64,000 nt of DNA from Microbacterium oxydans (GTDB lineage: Bacteria > Actinomycetota > Actinomycetes > Actinomycetales > Microbacteriaceae), in NCBI RefSeq assembly GCF_000956525.1, contig NZ_JYIW01000026.1:992001-1056000 (forward strand). The letters run 5' to 3'. The notes beneath the pieces were generated by a model, which was not told the origin of the DNA, made no database searches, and worked only from the letters and a program-made list of their open reading frames with translations. A program made the translations under genes and the position numbers. Numbering within the stretch: position 1 is the stretch's first letter; every line of letters starts with the position of its first letter. Below, piece by piece: positions 51,731-60,972 of this stretch.

Positions 51731-51736
51731 GAACGA

Positions 51737-52285
51737 ATGGAGGATCTTCGAACTCGAATCGCCCGCACCCTGCGTCGGGAACGCGAGGCCGCATCGCTCT
51801 CGGTCTCCGAACTGGCTCGGCGCGCCGGCATCTCGAAGGCCACGGTGTCGCAGCTCGAGAGCGGCGCCGGCAATCCCAGCGTCGAGACCCTCTGGGCGCT
51901 CGGCGTCGCGCTCGGGGTACCGTTCGCCGTGCTGGTCGATCAGCAGGCGAACGCGCCGACCCTCATCCGCGCGGCAGACCTGGCCGGTGTGCCGTCGTCC
52001 GCCGCCGCCTACAGCGCGAGCCTGCTGTCGGCGAGCCCACCCGGTGCCAGACGTGATCTCTACCTGATCCAGGCGGAGCCCGGCGATCCGCGCCGTTCCG
52101 ATCCGCACCACGTCGGCACCACCGAGCACGTGATCCTGATCGCCGGCGAGGCGCGGATCGGCCCGGTCGACTCCCCCGTCACGCTGCACCCTGGCGACTA
52201 CCTGTCGTATGCGGGCGACGTTCCACACATCTTCGAGGCGACGATCGCCGGCACCAGCGCGGTCCTCATCTCCGAGCTCCGCTGA
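51737..52285 (+). CDS. XRE-family regulator with cupin domain
   Basis: A 182-residue regulator: helix-turn-helix at about 7-62 (RTLRREREAASLSVSELARR, ISKATVSQLESGAGNPSVET) and a C-terminal cupin (about 105-180; HHVGTTEHVILIAGEARIG, LHPGDYLSYAGDVPHIFEA) that should bind a small ligand. Divergent from azlCD, which it probably controls in response to an amino acid or analogue. Ends before a terminator shared with the convergent transglycosylase gene. Confidence 0.88.
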   Translation: MEDLRTRIARTLRREREAASLSVSELARRAGISKATVSQLESGAGNPSVETLWALGVALGVPFAVLVDQQANAPTLIRAADLAGVPSSAAAYSASLLSASPPGARRDLYLIQAEPGDPRRSDPHHVGTTEHVILIAGEARIGPVDSPVTLHPGDYLSYAGDVPHIFEATIAGTSAVLISELR

Positions 52286-52308
52286 CCCACAGCACCCGGA
52301 CGCCGCGA

Positions 52309-52337
52309 AGGCCCGCCCCCGATCCGGGAGCGGGCCT
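52309..52337. terminator. Terminator between the XRE-cupin and transglycosylase genes
   Basis: AGGCCCGC (52309-52316) pairs with GCGGGCCT (52330-52337), with inner C/G pairing in the loop; usable in both directions between convergent genes. Confidence 0.7.
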
Positions 52338-52355
52338 GCAGCGCGACGGCGCGGA

Positions 52356-53264
52356 TCAGTACCAGTTCATGGCCTGCGAATGCGACCACGCGCTGCACGG
52401 CGTTCCGTATCCGCGCGAGATGTAGTCGAGACCCCAGGCGATCTGGGTCGCGGCGTTCGTCTGCCAGTCGCTCCCGGCGGATGCCATCTTGCTGCCGGGC
52501 AGCGCCTGCGGGATGCCGGTGGCGCCGCCGTCTGCGTTGTACGCCTGGTAGTTCCAGCCGGACTCCTTGGTCCACAGCGAGCTGAGGCAGGAGAACTGGT
52601 CGGATCCCCAGCCGTAGCGGCTCGACGCCATCTCGGCAGCCGTCGCCTTGGCGCCGTCGACCGTATTCGACGCCGCCAACGCAGCCGCCGCCGCGGCAGC
52701 CTGCTCTGCGGCGGCGCGCTCGGCATCCTCCGCCGCCTTCTGCGCCTGAGCTGCCGAGAACGCCTCCTGGAGACTCGCGGTGCTCGCCTCGACCACCTGC
52801 GTGTCGGCGACGGTGTCGTCGGTCAGGTCGTTCAGCAGCAGCGCGGGGATCACCGCACGCTCTCCCAGGTCGCTGATGTGGTCCTGCAGCTCGCTCGTGG
52901 CGATGGATGTCGGCATGGCGCCGAGATCGAGCCCGGAGGCGGCGACCTGAGCCGTCAGGGTGTCGGCCGCGGTGACCGCAGCCTTCGCCTCGGTCAGCGC
53001 GGCATTGGCGGAGTCGGTGATGTCCCGGAGCGAGAGCTCCCGCGACGCAGCCGTGGTGGTGGCGGCGAGCTCGGCGGGACCGCCGTTCGCACGCTCGGCT
53101 CCAGCGGCCGGGGCGGAGACCACGCCGACCGTGAGCGTGATGCCGAGAAGGGCACCGGTGATCGTGGTGAGCAGCAGCATCGGACGTCGGGCGCTGACTG
53201 CGGAGTGAGCGCGCGCCGCTTCCGCGGCGCGCCGAGAAGCACGGGTGTTGTGAAGGTGAAGCAA
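52356..53264 (-). CDS. Secreted lytic transglycosylase-like protein
   Basis: A 302-residue exported protein. A basic N-terminus (HLHNTRASRRAAEAARAHS) and hydrophobic core (LLLTTITGALLGITLTVGVV, about 30-50) form a signal sequence, followed by an Ala/Glu-rich helical region (about 75-195) and a C-terminal transglycosylase SLT-type domain (about 205-302) with the catalytic Glu in SLWTKESGWN and the GATGIPQALPGSKMASAG motif typical of actinobacterial wall hydrolases. It should cleave peptidoglycan glycan strands or promote resuscitation-like remodelling. The start is uncertain: TTG at 53264 gives MLHLHNTRASRR; ATG at 53318 is an alternative. A structured leader lies upstream. Confidence 0.82.
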   Translation of the reverse strand: MLHLHNTRASRRAAEAARAHSAVSARRPMLLLTTITGALLGITLTVGVVSAPAAGAERANGGPAELAATTTAASRELSLRDITDSANAALTEAKAAVTAADTLTAQVAASGLDLGAMPTSIATSELQDHISDLGERAVIPALLLNDLTDDTVADTQVVEASTASLQEAFSAAQAQKAAEDAERAAAEQAAAAAAALAASNTVDGAKATAAEMASSRYGWGSDQFSCLSSLWTKESGWNYQAYNADGGATGIPQALPGSKMASAGSDWQTNAATQIAWGLDYISRGYGTPCSAWSHSQAMNWY

Positions 53265-53400
53265 AAGGTTCGACTTTCGGGTTGTCGTACACCCGGACCT
53301 GCGGGCAGGGCGGCTCATCGGGAGCCGGCTCGCCGGGCGCAAGTGTCCGAGTCTGCACGACAAACCTGAACAAAAAATATCCCTGACCTGGGTATTTCAT
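53265..53400 (-). promoter_or_regulatory. Structured leader of the transglycosylase gene
   Basis: Read on the minus strand, an AT-rich segment (53372-53384) that may hold the promoter is followed by an outer stem (GGAC-C-TGCG with CGCAGGTCC, two bulges, roughly 53288-53347) enclosing two hairpins: CCGG-CGAG-CCGG and CGGCTC-CCGAT-GAGCCG (about 53311-53327). Such leaders on wall-hydrolase genes are often riboswitches. It lacks the GGGGGA element of the ydaO (c-di-AMP) class as I know it. Confidence 0.4.
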
Positions 53401-53404
53401 GAGA

Positions 53405-53447
53405 AGAGGGCCCCAACCGCGCCGAAATCGACGGGATGGGACCCTCT
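53405..53447 (-). terminator. Probable terminator of typA
   Basis: AGAGGGcCCC (53405-53414) pairs with GGGaCCCTCT (53438-53447) with one mismatch, across a 23-base loop, just past the typA stop at 53463. Confidence 0.5.
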
Positions 53448-53462
53448 CCTGGACAGCTGAGA

Positions 53463-55376
<1,914 letters not shown>

Positions 55377-55464
55377 GCATGAGTCCTAAAGAGTGTGGGG
55401 TTTTGTCGAGAAGCCGACGTTCCAGGATAACGCACGCACACGGTCGGTTGCTGTATACAGGCCG

Positions 55465-55470
55465 TACCAT
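55465..55470 (+). promoter_or_regulatory. -10 element TACCAT of the CPBP gene
   Basis: Seven bases before the GTG at 55478. Confidence 0.45.
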
Positions 55471-55477
55471 CGAGATC

Positions 55478-56278
55478 GTGACCCTCGAACCACCGCTTTC
55501 CGAGCGAGCGAACCGAGTCGAACCGCGCGCGCGGCTGTGGTGGGAGATCGCGATCGTGCTCGCGCTCGGCCTCGGCCAATCGGCTGTCTATGCGATCGTG
55601 CAACTGGCCTATCGCCTCACGGACAGCACACCGCTGGCCGATCAGACCACGACGCTGAATCCGTCACGCAGCGACCGCGAGCTCTTCGATCTGATCTATC
55701 AGGTGCTCTCGATCGGCTTCTCCCTCGTGCCGGTGCTGCTGGTCTGCTTCCTGCTCTGGCAGACGGCACGGCCCCACCTCGGTCGACTCGGACTCGACGG
55801 CACCCGTATCGGCACCGATGCCGGGCGCGGTGTGCTGCTCGTGCTCGCGATCGGCATTCCCGGCCTCGCCCTGTACATCGTCGGCCGCACGCTCGGGTTG
55901 TTCGTCGCCGTGAACCCGGCCGGCCTCGATGCCCACTGGTGGACCGTGCCGATCCTGCTGCTGGCGGCCGCTCGCGCCTCGCTGCAGGAGGAGTTCGTCG
56001 TGCTGGGCTATCTCTTCGCCCGCCTGAAGCAGCTCGGCTGGAGCCCGTGGACGATCATCATCGCCACCTCGATCCTGCGCGCGAGCTACCACCTGTACCA
56101 GGGGCCAGGCGCCTTCATCGGGAACCTGGCGATGGGACTGCTGTTCGGTTGGCTGTTCCAGCGCTCAGGACGACTGATGCCGTTCCTGGTCGCCCACTTC
56201 CTGATCGATGCGACCGTGTTCGTCGGCTACCCGTGGGCCGCTGCGACCTGGCCTGACGTGTTCGGGCTGCCAGGTTGA
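55478..56278 (+). CDS. CPBP family intramembrane metalloprotease
   Basis: A 266-residue membrane protein of the CAAX-protease and bacteriocin-processing (CPBP, Abi) family. The motif EE-x3-R-like region appears as ASLQEEFVVLGYLFARLKQL; the second motif SILRASYHLYQG has the catalytic His, and NLAMGLLFGWLFQRSGRL with FLVAHFLIDA gives the third. About eight membrane segments. Substrates of most family members are unknown; some confer bacteriocin immunity or process peptides. The GTG is set by the -10; the upstream open frame is leader. The neighbouring small secreted protein gene starts 80 bases downstream, which makes processing of that peptide a testable idea. Confidence 0.85.
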   Translation: MTLEPPLSERANRVEPRARLWWEIAIVLALGLGQSAVYAIVQLAYRLTDSTPLADQTTTLNPSRSDRELFDLIYQVLSIGFSLVPVLLVCFLLWQTARPHLGRLGLDGTRIGTDAGRGVLLVLAIGIPGLALYIVGRTLGLFVAVNPAGLDAHWWTVPILLLAAARASLQEEFVVLGYLFARLKQLGWSPWTIIIATSILRASYHLYQGPGAFIGNLAMGLLFGWLFQRSGRLMPFLVAHFLIDATVFVGYPWAAATWPDVFGLPG

Positions 56279-56314
56279 CCGCTGATGTCACTTCCCGTCA
56301 CCTGCGCTCTCACC

Positions 56315-56320
56315 TACTGT
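56315..56320 (+). promoter_or_regulatory. Probable -10 element of the first small secreted protein gene
   Basis: TACTGT, leaving a leader of about 33 bases with GGAGGGAAGGA before the ATG at 56359. Confidence 0.35.
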
Positions 56321-56358
56321 TGACACTTCCATACGCAGGACACGGAGGGAAGGATCTC

Positions 56359-56574
56359 ATGAAGATGAATCGCGCAGCCAAGCTGAGTGCCACGATCGTG
56401 ATCGCCGCTGGAATCACACTGCTCGGTGTGACTCCCGCTTCGGCCAGTGTGTTCGGGCCGTACTCGTCACCGCAGCAGTGCAATGCGGATCGAACCGATT
56501 TCGTCCGAGGCGGCGGCAAGGCTGCCCCCTGCATCCCTGGAACGGGTGGCTGGTACTTCCAGTCGTATCAGTGA
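56359..56574 (+). CDS. Small secreted two-cysteine protein (first of two paralogues)
   Basis: A 71-residue precursor. A basic start MKMNRAAKLS, a hydrophobic core and TPASAS give a signal peptide cleaved near residue 29. The mature part is about 42 residues and contains CNADRTDFVRGGGKAAPC, two cysteines 17 apart, followed by PGTGGWYFQSYQ. The spacing and residues match the protein at 62850 (C-x-A-D-R, V-x2-G, PC, G-x-W-[YF]), so these are paralogues. I know no named family. The ATG has a strong GGAGGGAAGGA ribosome binding site; the frame open upstream to 56275 overlaps the CPBP stop and lacks a ribosome binding site. The gene has its own -10 and a terminator, so it is a stand-alone unit. Confidence 0.8.
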   Translation: MKMNRAAKLSATIVIAAGITLLGVTPASASVFGPYSSPQQCNADRTDFVRGGGKAAPCIPGTGGWYFQSYQ

Positions 56575-56682
56575 TCGCTTGCGCCATCGACGCTCGCAAT
56601 GGACCGAGAGCGGCCAGGGGCGCCCACCATGACGTGGGCACTCTCCCGAGAACACCGATGGCTGAGCGCGGGAGACCGCGAC

Positions 56683-56718
56683 GCTGTGCCCCCTGCGCTC
56701 CTGCGTGAGGGGCACAGC
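56683..56718 (+). terminator. Terminator between the small secreted protein and PH-domain genes
   Basis: GCTGTGCCCC (56683-56692) pairs perfectly with GGGGCACAGC (56709-56718), 16-base loop. A smaller hairpin GCCCAC/GTGGGC lies at 56622-56639. Confidence 0.75.
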
Positions 56719-56765
56719 TCGTCTCGCTTCGTGATCACGCTTGAGCGGCGGCAGGCGCGAGTCCG

Positions 56766-57332
56766 TCAGCCGGCAGACACGATCAGCACAGAGGCGACCG
56801 CCCATGCCAGGATGATGCCGAGCGCGCCCAGCGCCTTCCAGTCCCACTGGCGACTGATCGACGTGCTCGCCGTCACACCAGCGGCCTGCCAGCGGTCGCG
56901 GATGTCGGTGAGATCGCGGAGGCCGGCCGGTGCTGTCTGTGCATCCTCATCGCGCATCCGGCTTCGACGAGGGCGGGCGTGGGCCGGACCACCGAAGCTG
57001 GTGAGGTCGGCGCCGTCCTGCAGCGAGAACACCAGCTGCCAGCGGAGATCGATGTCGCGAACCTGGCTCCACCCGAACGAAGTCCGGCGAAGCAAGTTCT
57101 GCACCAGAACGCCTTCGCCATCAACCCGCACGTGCGACACGAAGCTGATCTCATAGACGACCCAGAGGCCGAGCAGCACCCAGGGCGCGAGCAGCAGCAT
57201 CGGCCCGCACCCGCTCTTGAGCGCGGCATCTCCGAGCAGGAACAGCGCAAGCAGGCCGGTCAAGACCATGGTGATGACGCCTGAGGGCGCACGGTACGTC
57301 CGTACGCCCTCAGGTGCGGGAGCCGCCGTCAC
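56766..57332 (-). CDS. PH-domain-like membrane protein, last gene of the opp operon
   Basis: A 188-residue protein with two N-terminal membrane helices (about 18-36 and 44-62), a bacterial PH-like domain (about 65-115; SFVSHVRVDGEGVLVQNLLR, FGWSQVRDIDLRWQLVF), a charged linker and a C-terminal membrane helix (about 168-186). Function unknown. The GTG at 57332 shares a base with the stop of the fused ABC ATPase gene (TAGTG), so it is translated as part of the opp operon. A 35-base inverted repeat lies within its first codons. Confidence 0.75.
   Translation of the reverse strand: MTAAPAPEGVRTYRAPSGVITMVLTGLLALFLLGDAALKSGCGPMLLLAPWVLLGLWVVYEISFVSHVRVDGEGVLVQNLLRRTSFGWSQVRDIDLRWQLVFSLQDGADLTSFGGPAHARPRRSRMRDEDAQTAPAGLRDLTDIRDRWQAAGVTASTSISRQWDWKALGALGIILAWAVASVLIVSAG
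57280..57314 (-). other. Stable hairpin in the first codons of the PH-domain gene
   Basis: CCTGAGGGCG (57280-57289) pairs perfectly with CGCCCTCAGG (57305-57314); ACGG/CCGT inside adds four more pairs. It begins about 18 bases after the GTG, codes for part of PEGVRTYRAPSG, and is not followed by a T-run. It may limit transcription or translation into the last gene. Confidence 0.7.
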
Positions 57333-59011
57333 TATCCCTGGCCTCCCAGGGGGATCGACACACCGGGGATCGCCTTGAGCAGGCGGTCGGTGTACTCCTG
57401 CTGCGGATTCGCGAAGATCTCGTCCACGGTCCCCTGCTCCACGATCTTTCCTCGCTCCATGACGCAGACGAAGTCACTGGAGACGCGGACGACGGCGAGG
57501 TCGTGCGTGATGAAGAGATACGTCAGTTCGAGTTCCGACTGGAGCTCTGCGAGCAGCTTGAGGATCTGATCCTGAACGAGCACATCCAGAGCCGAGACCG
57601 CCTCATCGAGCACGACGATGTCCGGCTTGAGCGCGAGCGCGCGTGCGATCGCGACTCGCTGACGCTGACCGCCCGACAACTCGTTCGGATACCGGGTCGA
57701 CAGGTCCCGCGGCAGCGACACCTGATCGAGGAGCTCGAGCACCCGTTCCCGTCGGGACGACTGGTCACCGATGCCATGGATGTTCAACGGCTCCGCGATC
57801 GTGTTGCCGATATTGCGCAGCGGATCCATCGAGCCGTACGGATCCTGGAACACCGGTTGCATACGTCGCCGAAGCCCGAACGACTGCGCGTTCGAGAGGT
57901 GCGACACGTCCTGGCCGTCGATCTCGATGAGACCGGACGTCGGTTCTTCGAGCTTCAGCACCATCTTGGCGACGGTCGATTTCCCCGAACCCGACTCTCC
58001 GACGAGCGCGAGCGTCTTGCCCTTCGGGATGTCGAAGGTGACATCGTCGACCGCACGGAACGCCTCACTGCGGAAGTTCCCCTGACGGATCCGATAGTCC
58101 TTCGTCAGCCCGGCGACCCGAACTGTCGGAGGAGCATCGGTGAGGTCGTCGACCGTCTTGATGCCACGGTCCTCGACGATCGCCTGGATGCGCTGCGAGG
58201 CGATGCTCGGCGCGGCGCCGACCAGTCGCTTCGTGTACGGATGCTGCGGATTCTCCAGAATCGCTCGACTGGGACCGGCCTCCACGATGTCGCCACCGTT
58301 CATCACGATGATCCGCTCCGCACGTTCTGCCGCGAGGCCGAGGTCGTGCGTGATGAGCAGCACCGCAGTGCCTCGATCGCGCGTCAACGACGCCATGTGA
58401 TCGAGGATCACACGCTGGACCGTGACGTCGAGCGCGCTGGTCGGCTCATCGGCGATCAGCAGCTTCGGGTCAGCTGCAAGACCGATGCCGATCAGTGCTC
58501 GCTGACGCATACCCCCCGAGAACTGGTGCGGGTACTGGTGCAGGCGCCGCTCGGCATCCGCGAGTCCGGCCTGCTGCAACACCTCGACAGCACGGTCACG
58601 GACCTGACCACGCCCGGAGGCCAGGCCGTTCGCACGGACGGCTTCCTTGACCTGAAAACCGATCGACCAGACCGGGTTGAGGCTCGCCATCGGGTCCTGC
58701 GGCACGAAACCGATGTCCTTGCCCCGGACATCCTCGATCTCGTGGCGGTTGAGCGTCGTCAGCTCGCGACCCTCAAGCGTGACGCTGCCACCGGTCACCG
58801 TCCCCGTTCCAGGGAGCAGGTTGATGATCGCGGCCGCCGTCGTGGATTTGCCGGAACCCGACTCCCCCACGATGGCCACGGTCTCGCCCGCGTGAACGTC
58901 GAACGAGATGCCGTGGAGCACCTCTCGGGATCCGGCCTGCCCGCGGAACGCGACCTTGAGGTCGCGCACACTCAGGATCGGCTCGGTGGGCTGCTGTGCG
59001 TGAACGCTCAT
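57332..59011 (-). CDS. Fused OppD-OppF type ABC transporter ATPase
   Basis: A 559-residue protein with two complete ABC ATPase domains, combining the OppD and OppF roles. Each domain has Walker A GESGSGKST, ABC signatures FSGGMRQRALIG and LSGGQRQRVAIAR, and Walker B LLIADEPTSALD and IVVLDEAVSALD. The oligopeptide/dipeptide C-terminal extension follows the first domain (ILENPQHPYTKRLVGA). It powers peptide or nickel uptake with OppB, OppC and OppA. The ATG at 59011 overlaps the oppC stop (ATGA). Confidence 0.93.
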   Translation of the reverse strand: MSVHAQQPTEPILSVRDLKVAFRGQAGSREVLHGISFDVHAGETVAIVGESGSGKSTTAAAIINLLPGTGTVTGGSVTLEGRELTTLNRHEIEDVRGKDIGFVPQDPMASLNPVWSIGFQVKEAVRANGLASGRGQVRDRAVEVLQQAGLADAERRLHQYPHQFSGGMRQRALIGIGLAADPKLLIADEPTSALDVTVQRVILDHMASLTRDRGTAVLLITHDLGLAAERAERIIVMNGGDIVEAGPSRAILENPQHPYTKRLVGAAPSIASQRIQAIVEDRGIKTVDDLTDAPPTVRVAGLTKDYRIRQGNFRSEAFRAVDDVTFDIPKGKTLALVGESGSGKSTVAKMVLKLEEPTSGLIEIDGQDVSHLSNAQSFGLRRRMQPVFQDPYGSMDPLRNIGNTIAEPLNIHGIGDQSSRRERVLELLDQVSLPRDLSTRYPNELSGGQRQRVAIARALALKPDIVVLDEAVSALDVLVQDQILKLLAELQSELELTYLFITHDLAVVRVSSDFVCVMERGKIVEQGTVDEIFANPQQEYTDRLLKAIPGVSIPLGGQG

Positions 59012-59961
59012 CGCTGTGCCCTCGCCTTCGGGTCGAGAGCGTCTCTGATGAGTTCGCCCAGCATGATGAACGCGAGCACGGTGATCGTGAGCGCGAGAGA
59101 GGGATAGATGAGCGACATCGGCGCGATTCGCAGCGACGTCTGGGCGTCGCTGATGTCCTTGCCCCACGACATCACGTCGCCACCGGCGCCACCGCCGAGT
59201 CCGACACCCAGGAATGTCAGTGTCGCCTCGGCGACGATCGCACCTGCGAGTGCGAGCGTCGCGAGCACGAGCAGCGGCGCGATCGCGTTCGGGAGCACGT
59301 GCGACAGCAGCGTGCGGAAGCGTGAGAGCCCCAGCGCGCGTGACGCCGTGACGAACTCCGCCTGGCGCACTCGAAGGATCTCAGCACGGACGACGCGGGC
59401 AGTCGATGCCCACGCGAATCCACCGATCGCGATCGACAGCGTCAGCACGTTGCGGAAGTCCGAGTACACCGTCATGACGACGACAGCAGCCAGCACATAC
59501 GGGATCGAGAAGAAGATGTCGCCGATGCGGGACAGCACTGCATCGACCCAACCGCCGTAGTATCCGGCCAGCGCGCCCATGACCAGGCCGATGCCGGAGC
59601 CGATGATCGTGGAGATCAGGCCGACGCTCAGCGAAGTGCGGGATCCCCACACGATGCGCGCATAGATGTCGCATCCCTGGAAGGTGAAGCCGAGTGGATG
59701 CCCGGCTGCCGGACCGCCGTTCGAGTTGGCGAGCTCGCAGCCGTTGTTCGGCGGCGTCTGAGTGAACAGCGTGGGCCAGACGGCCATGAGCAGGACGATC
59801 CCGATGATGACGAGGGAGATCCAGAACATCGGGCGACGGCGCAGGTCATGCCAGCCGTCACGCCACAGGCTGGCGGGCTTGCCCGACACCACGACGGCGT
59901 CGGTCTTGGCGGGGGCCTTCGTCACCGGGGCGACGAAGTGATCGGATGGTTCAACTGACAT
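59008..59961 (-). CDS. OppC-type permease
   Basis: A 317-residue inner-membrane permease with six membrane segments, the first after a 40-residue hydrophilic N-terminus. A large outer loop carries NGCELANSNGGPAAGHPLGF, typical of OppC. The EAA-like coupling motif is TASRALGLSRFRTLLSHVLPNAIAP. Coupled to the ATPase by ATGA; it overlaps oppB by 11 bases. Confidence 0.92.
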   Translation of the reverse strand: MSVEPSDHFVAPVTKAPAKTDAVVVSGKPASLWRDGWHDLRRRPMFWISLVIIGIVLLMAVWPTLFTQTPPNNGCELANSNGGPAAGHPLGFTFQGCDIYARIVWGSRTSLSVGLISTIIGSGIGLVMGALAGYYGGWVDAVLSRIGDIFFSIPYVLAAVVVMTVYSDFRNVLTLSIAIGGFAWASTARVVRAEILRVRQAEFVTASRALGLSRFRTLLSHVLPNAIAPLLVLATLALAGAIVAEATLTFLGVGLGGGAGGDVMSWGKDISDAQTSLRIAPMSLIYPSLALTITVLAFIMLGELIRDALDPKARAQR

Positions 59962-60880
59962 AGCGAATCCTCGGGTCGAGCAGTCCGTAGAGCAGATCCA
60001 CGAGCAGGTTGACGAGAACGTAGATGATCACGAACACCGTGACGAACGACACGATCGTGGGGCCCTCGTGCTTCAGCGTCGCGTGGAACAGGGTGTTTCC
60101 CACCCCTGGAATGTTGAAGATGAACTCGGTCACAGTCGCACCGACGAGCAGCACGCCGAAGTTCGTGGCCGAGTTCGTGATCACGGGGATCAGCGAGTTC
60201 CGCAGCACGTGCACGGGAATGACCCGACCACGGGAGAGTCCCTTGCTGTACGCCGTCCGCACCCAGTCCTGATTCAGTGTGTCGAGAACCGAGCCTCGCA
60301 TCAGCCGCATACTGGTCGCGAAGAGGCTGAGACCGAGCACGATCGCCGGGAGCCACAGATCGTTCCAGTCGTTCTGACCGCCGACCGTGGCGCGGAACCA
60401 ACCGAGCTTGATCGCCAGGAAGTACTGCGCGAGGAACGCGACGACGAAGATCGGCATCGACAGGAAGACGAGGGAGACGACGAGCGCACCGTTGTCGAAG
60501 AGCTTGCCCTTGCGCAGTGCGGAGAAGGTTCCCACGACGATCGCGAGCAGGAACTCGATGCCGATGGCCATGATCGCCAGGCGTCCGGTGATCGGGAGTG
60601 TCCGTGAGAGCACCTCGTTCACGGACTGGCCGGAGAAGGTGGTTCCCATGTCGCCCTGGAAGACGCCGAGGATGTAGTAGTAGTACTGCACGAGGAACGG
60701 TTCGTCCAGGTGATACTGCGCGCGGATCGCCTCGAGCAACGCGGGGGCCGGCGGCTTGTCACCGAACAACGCCGCAATGGGGTCGCCCGGCATGAGGAAG
60801 ACGAGTGCGAAGATCAGCAGCGTCGAGCCGAAGAAAACGGGGACCAGCTGAAGCAGTCGTCGAATGATGTACGAGAACAT
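59951..60880 (-). CDS. OppB-type permease
   Basis: A 309-residue permease with six membrane segments. The N-terminus FSYIIRRLLQLVPVFFGSTL and the coupling motif TAYSKGLSRGRVIPVHVLRN are typical of OppB. The ATG at 60880 has AAGGAG at good spacing. First permease of the operon, 92 bases downstream of oppA, with a 13-bp hairpin in the gap. Confidence 0.92.
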   Translation of the reverse strand: MFSYIIRRLLQLVPVFFGSTLLIFALVFLMPGDPIAALFGDKPPAPALLEAIRAQYHLDEPFLVQYYYYILGVFQGDMGTTFSGQSVNEVLSRTLPITGRLAIMAIGIEFLLAIVVGTFSALRKGKLFDNGALVVSLVFLSMPIFVVAFLAQYFLAIKLGWFRATVGGQNDWNDLWLPAIVLGLSLFATSMRLMRGSVLDTLNQDWVRTAYSKGLSRGRVIPVHVLRNSLIPVITNSATNFGVLLVGATVTEFIFNIPGVGNTLFHATLKHEGPTIVSFVTVFVIIYVLVNLLVDLLYGLLDPRIRYVS

Positions 60881-60920
60881 CCCTCTCCTTTCATGGAGAC
60901 GTTCCCAGGGGACACGGCTA

Positions 60921-60951
60921 CGAGGCGGCGACGGTGATCGTCGCCGCCTCG
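60921..60951 (-). other. Hairpin between oppA and oppB
   Basis: CGAGGCGGCGACG (60921-60933), loop GTGAT, perfect complement CGTCGCCGCCTCG (60939-60951). It lies just past the oppA stop at 60973 and probably limits read-through or shields the oppA message 3' end, raising binding protein over permease. Confidence 0.8.
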
Positions 60952-60972
60952 CGGCTCAGTCCTCCATGGGGA

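Noticed and set aside
51635..52228. Upstream extension of the azlC frame
   Set aside because: It runs antisense through the XRE-cupin gene; only the ATG at 51634 (or possibly 51727) is plausible.
53265..53400. c-di-AMP (ydaO) riboswitch
   Set aside because: The leader is structured, but the G-rich GGGGGA element and its partner are not found; kept only as an unassigned structured leader.
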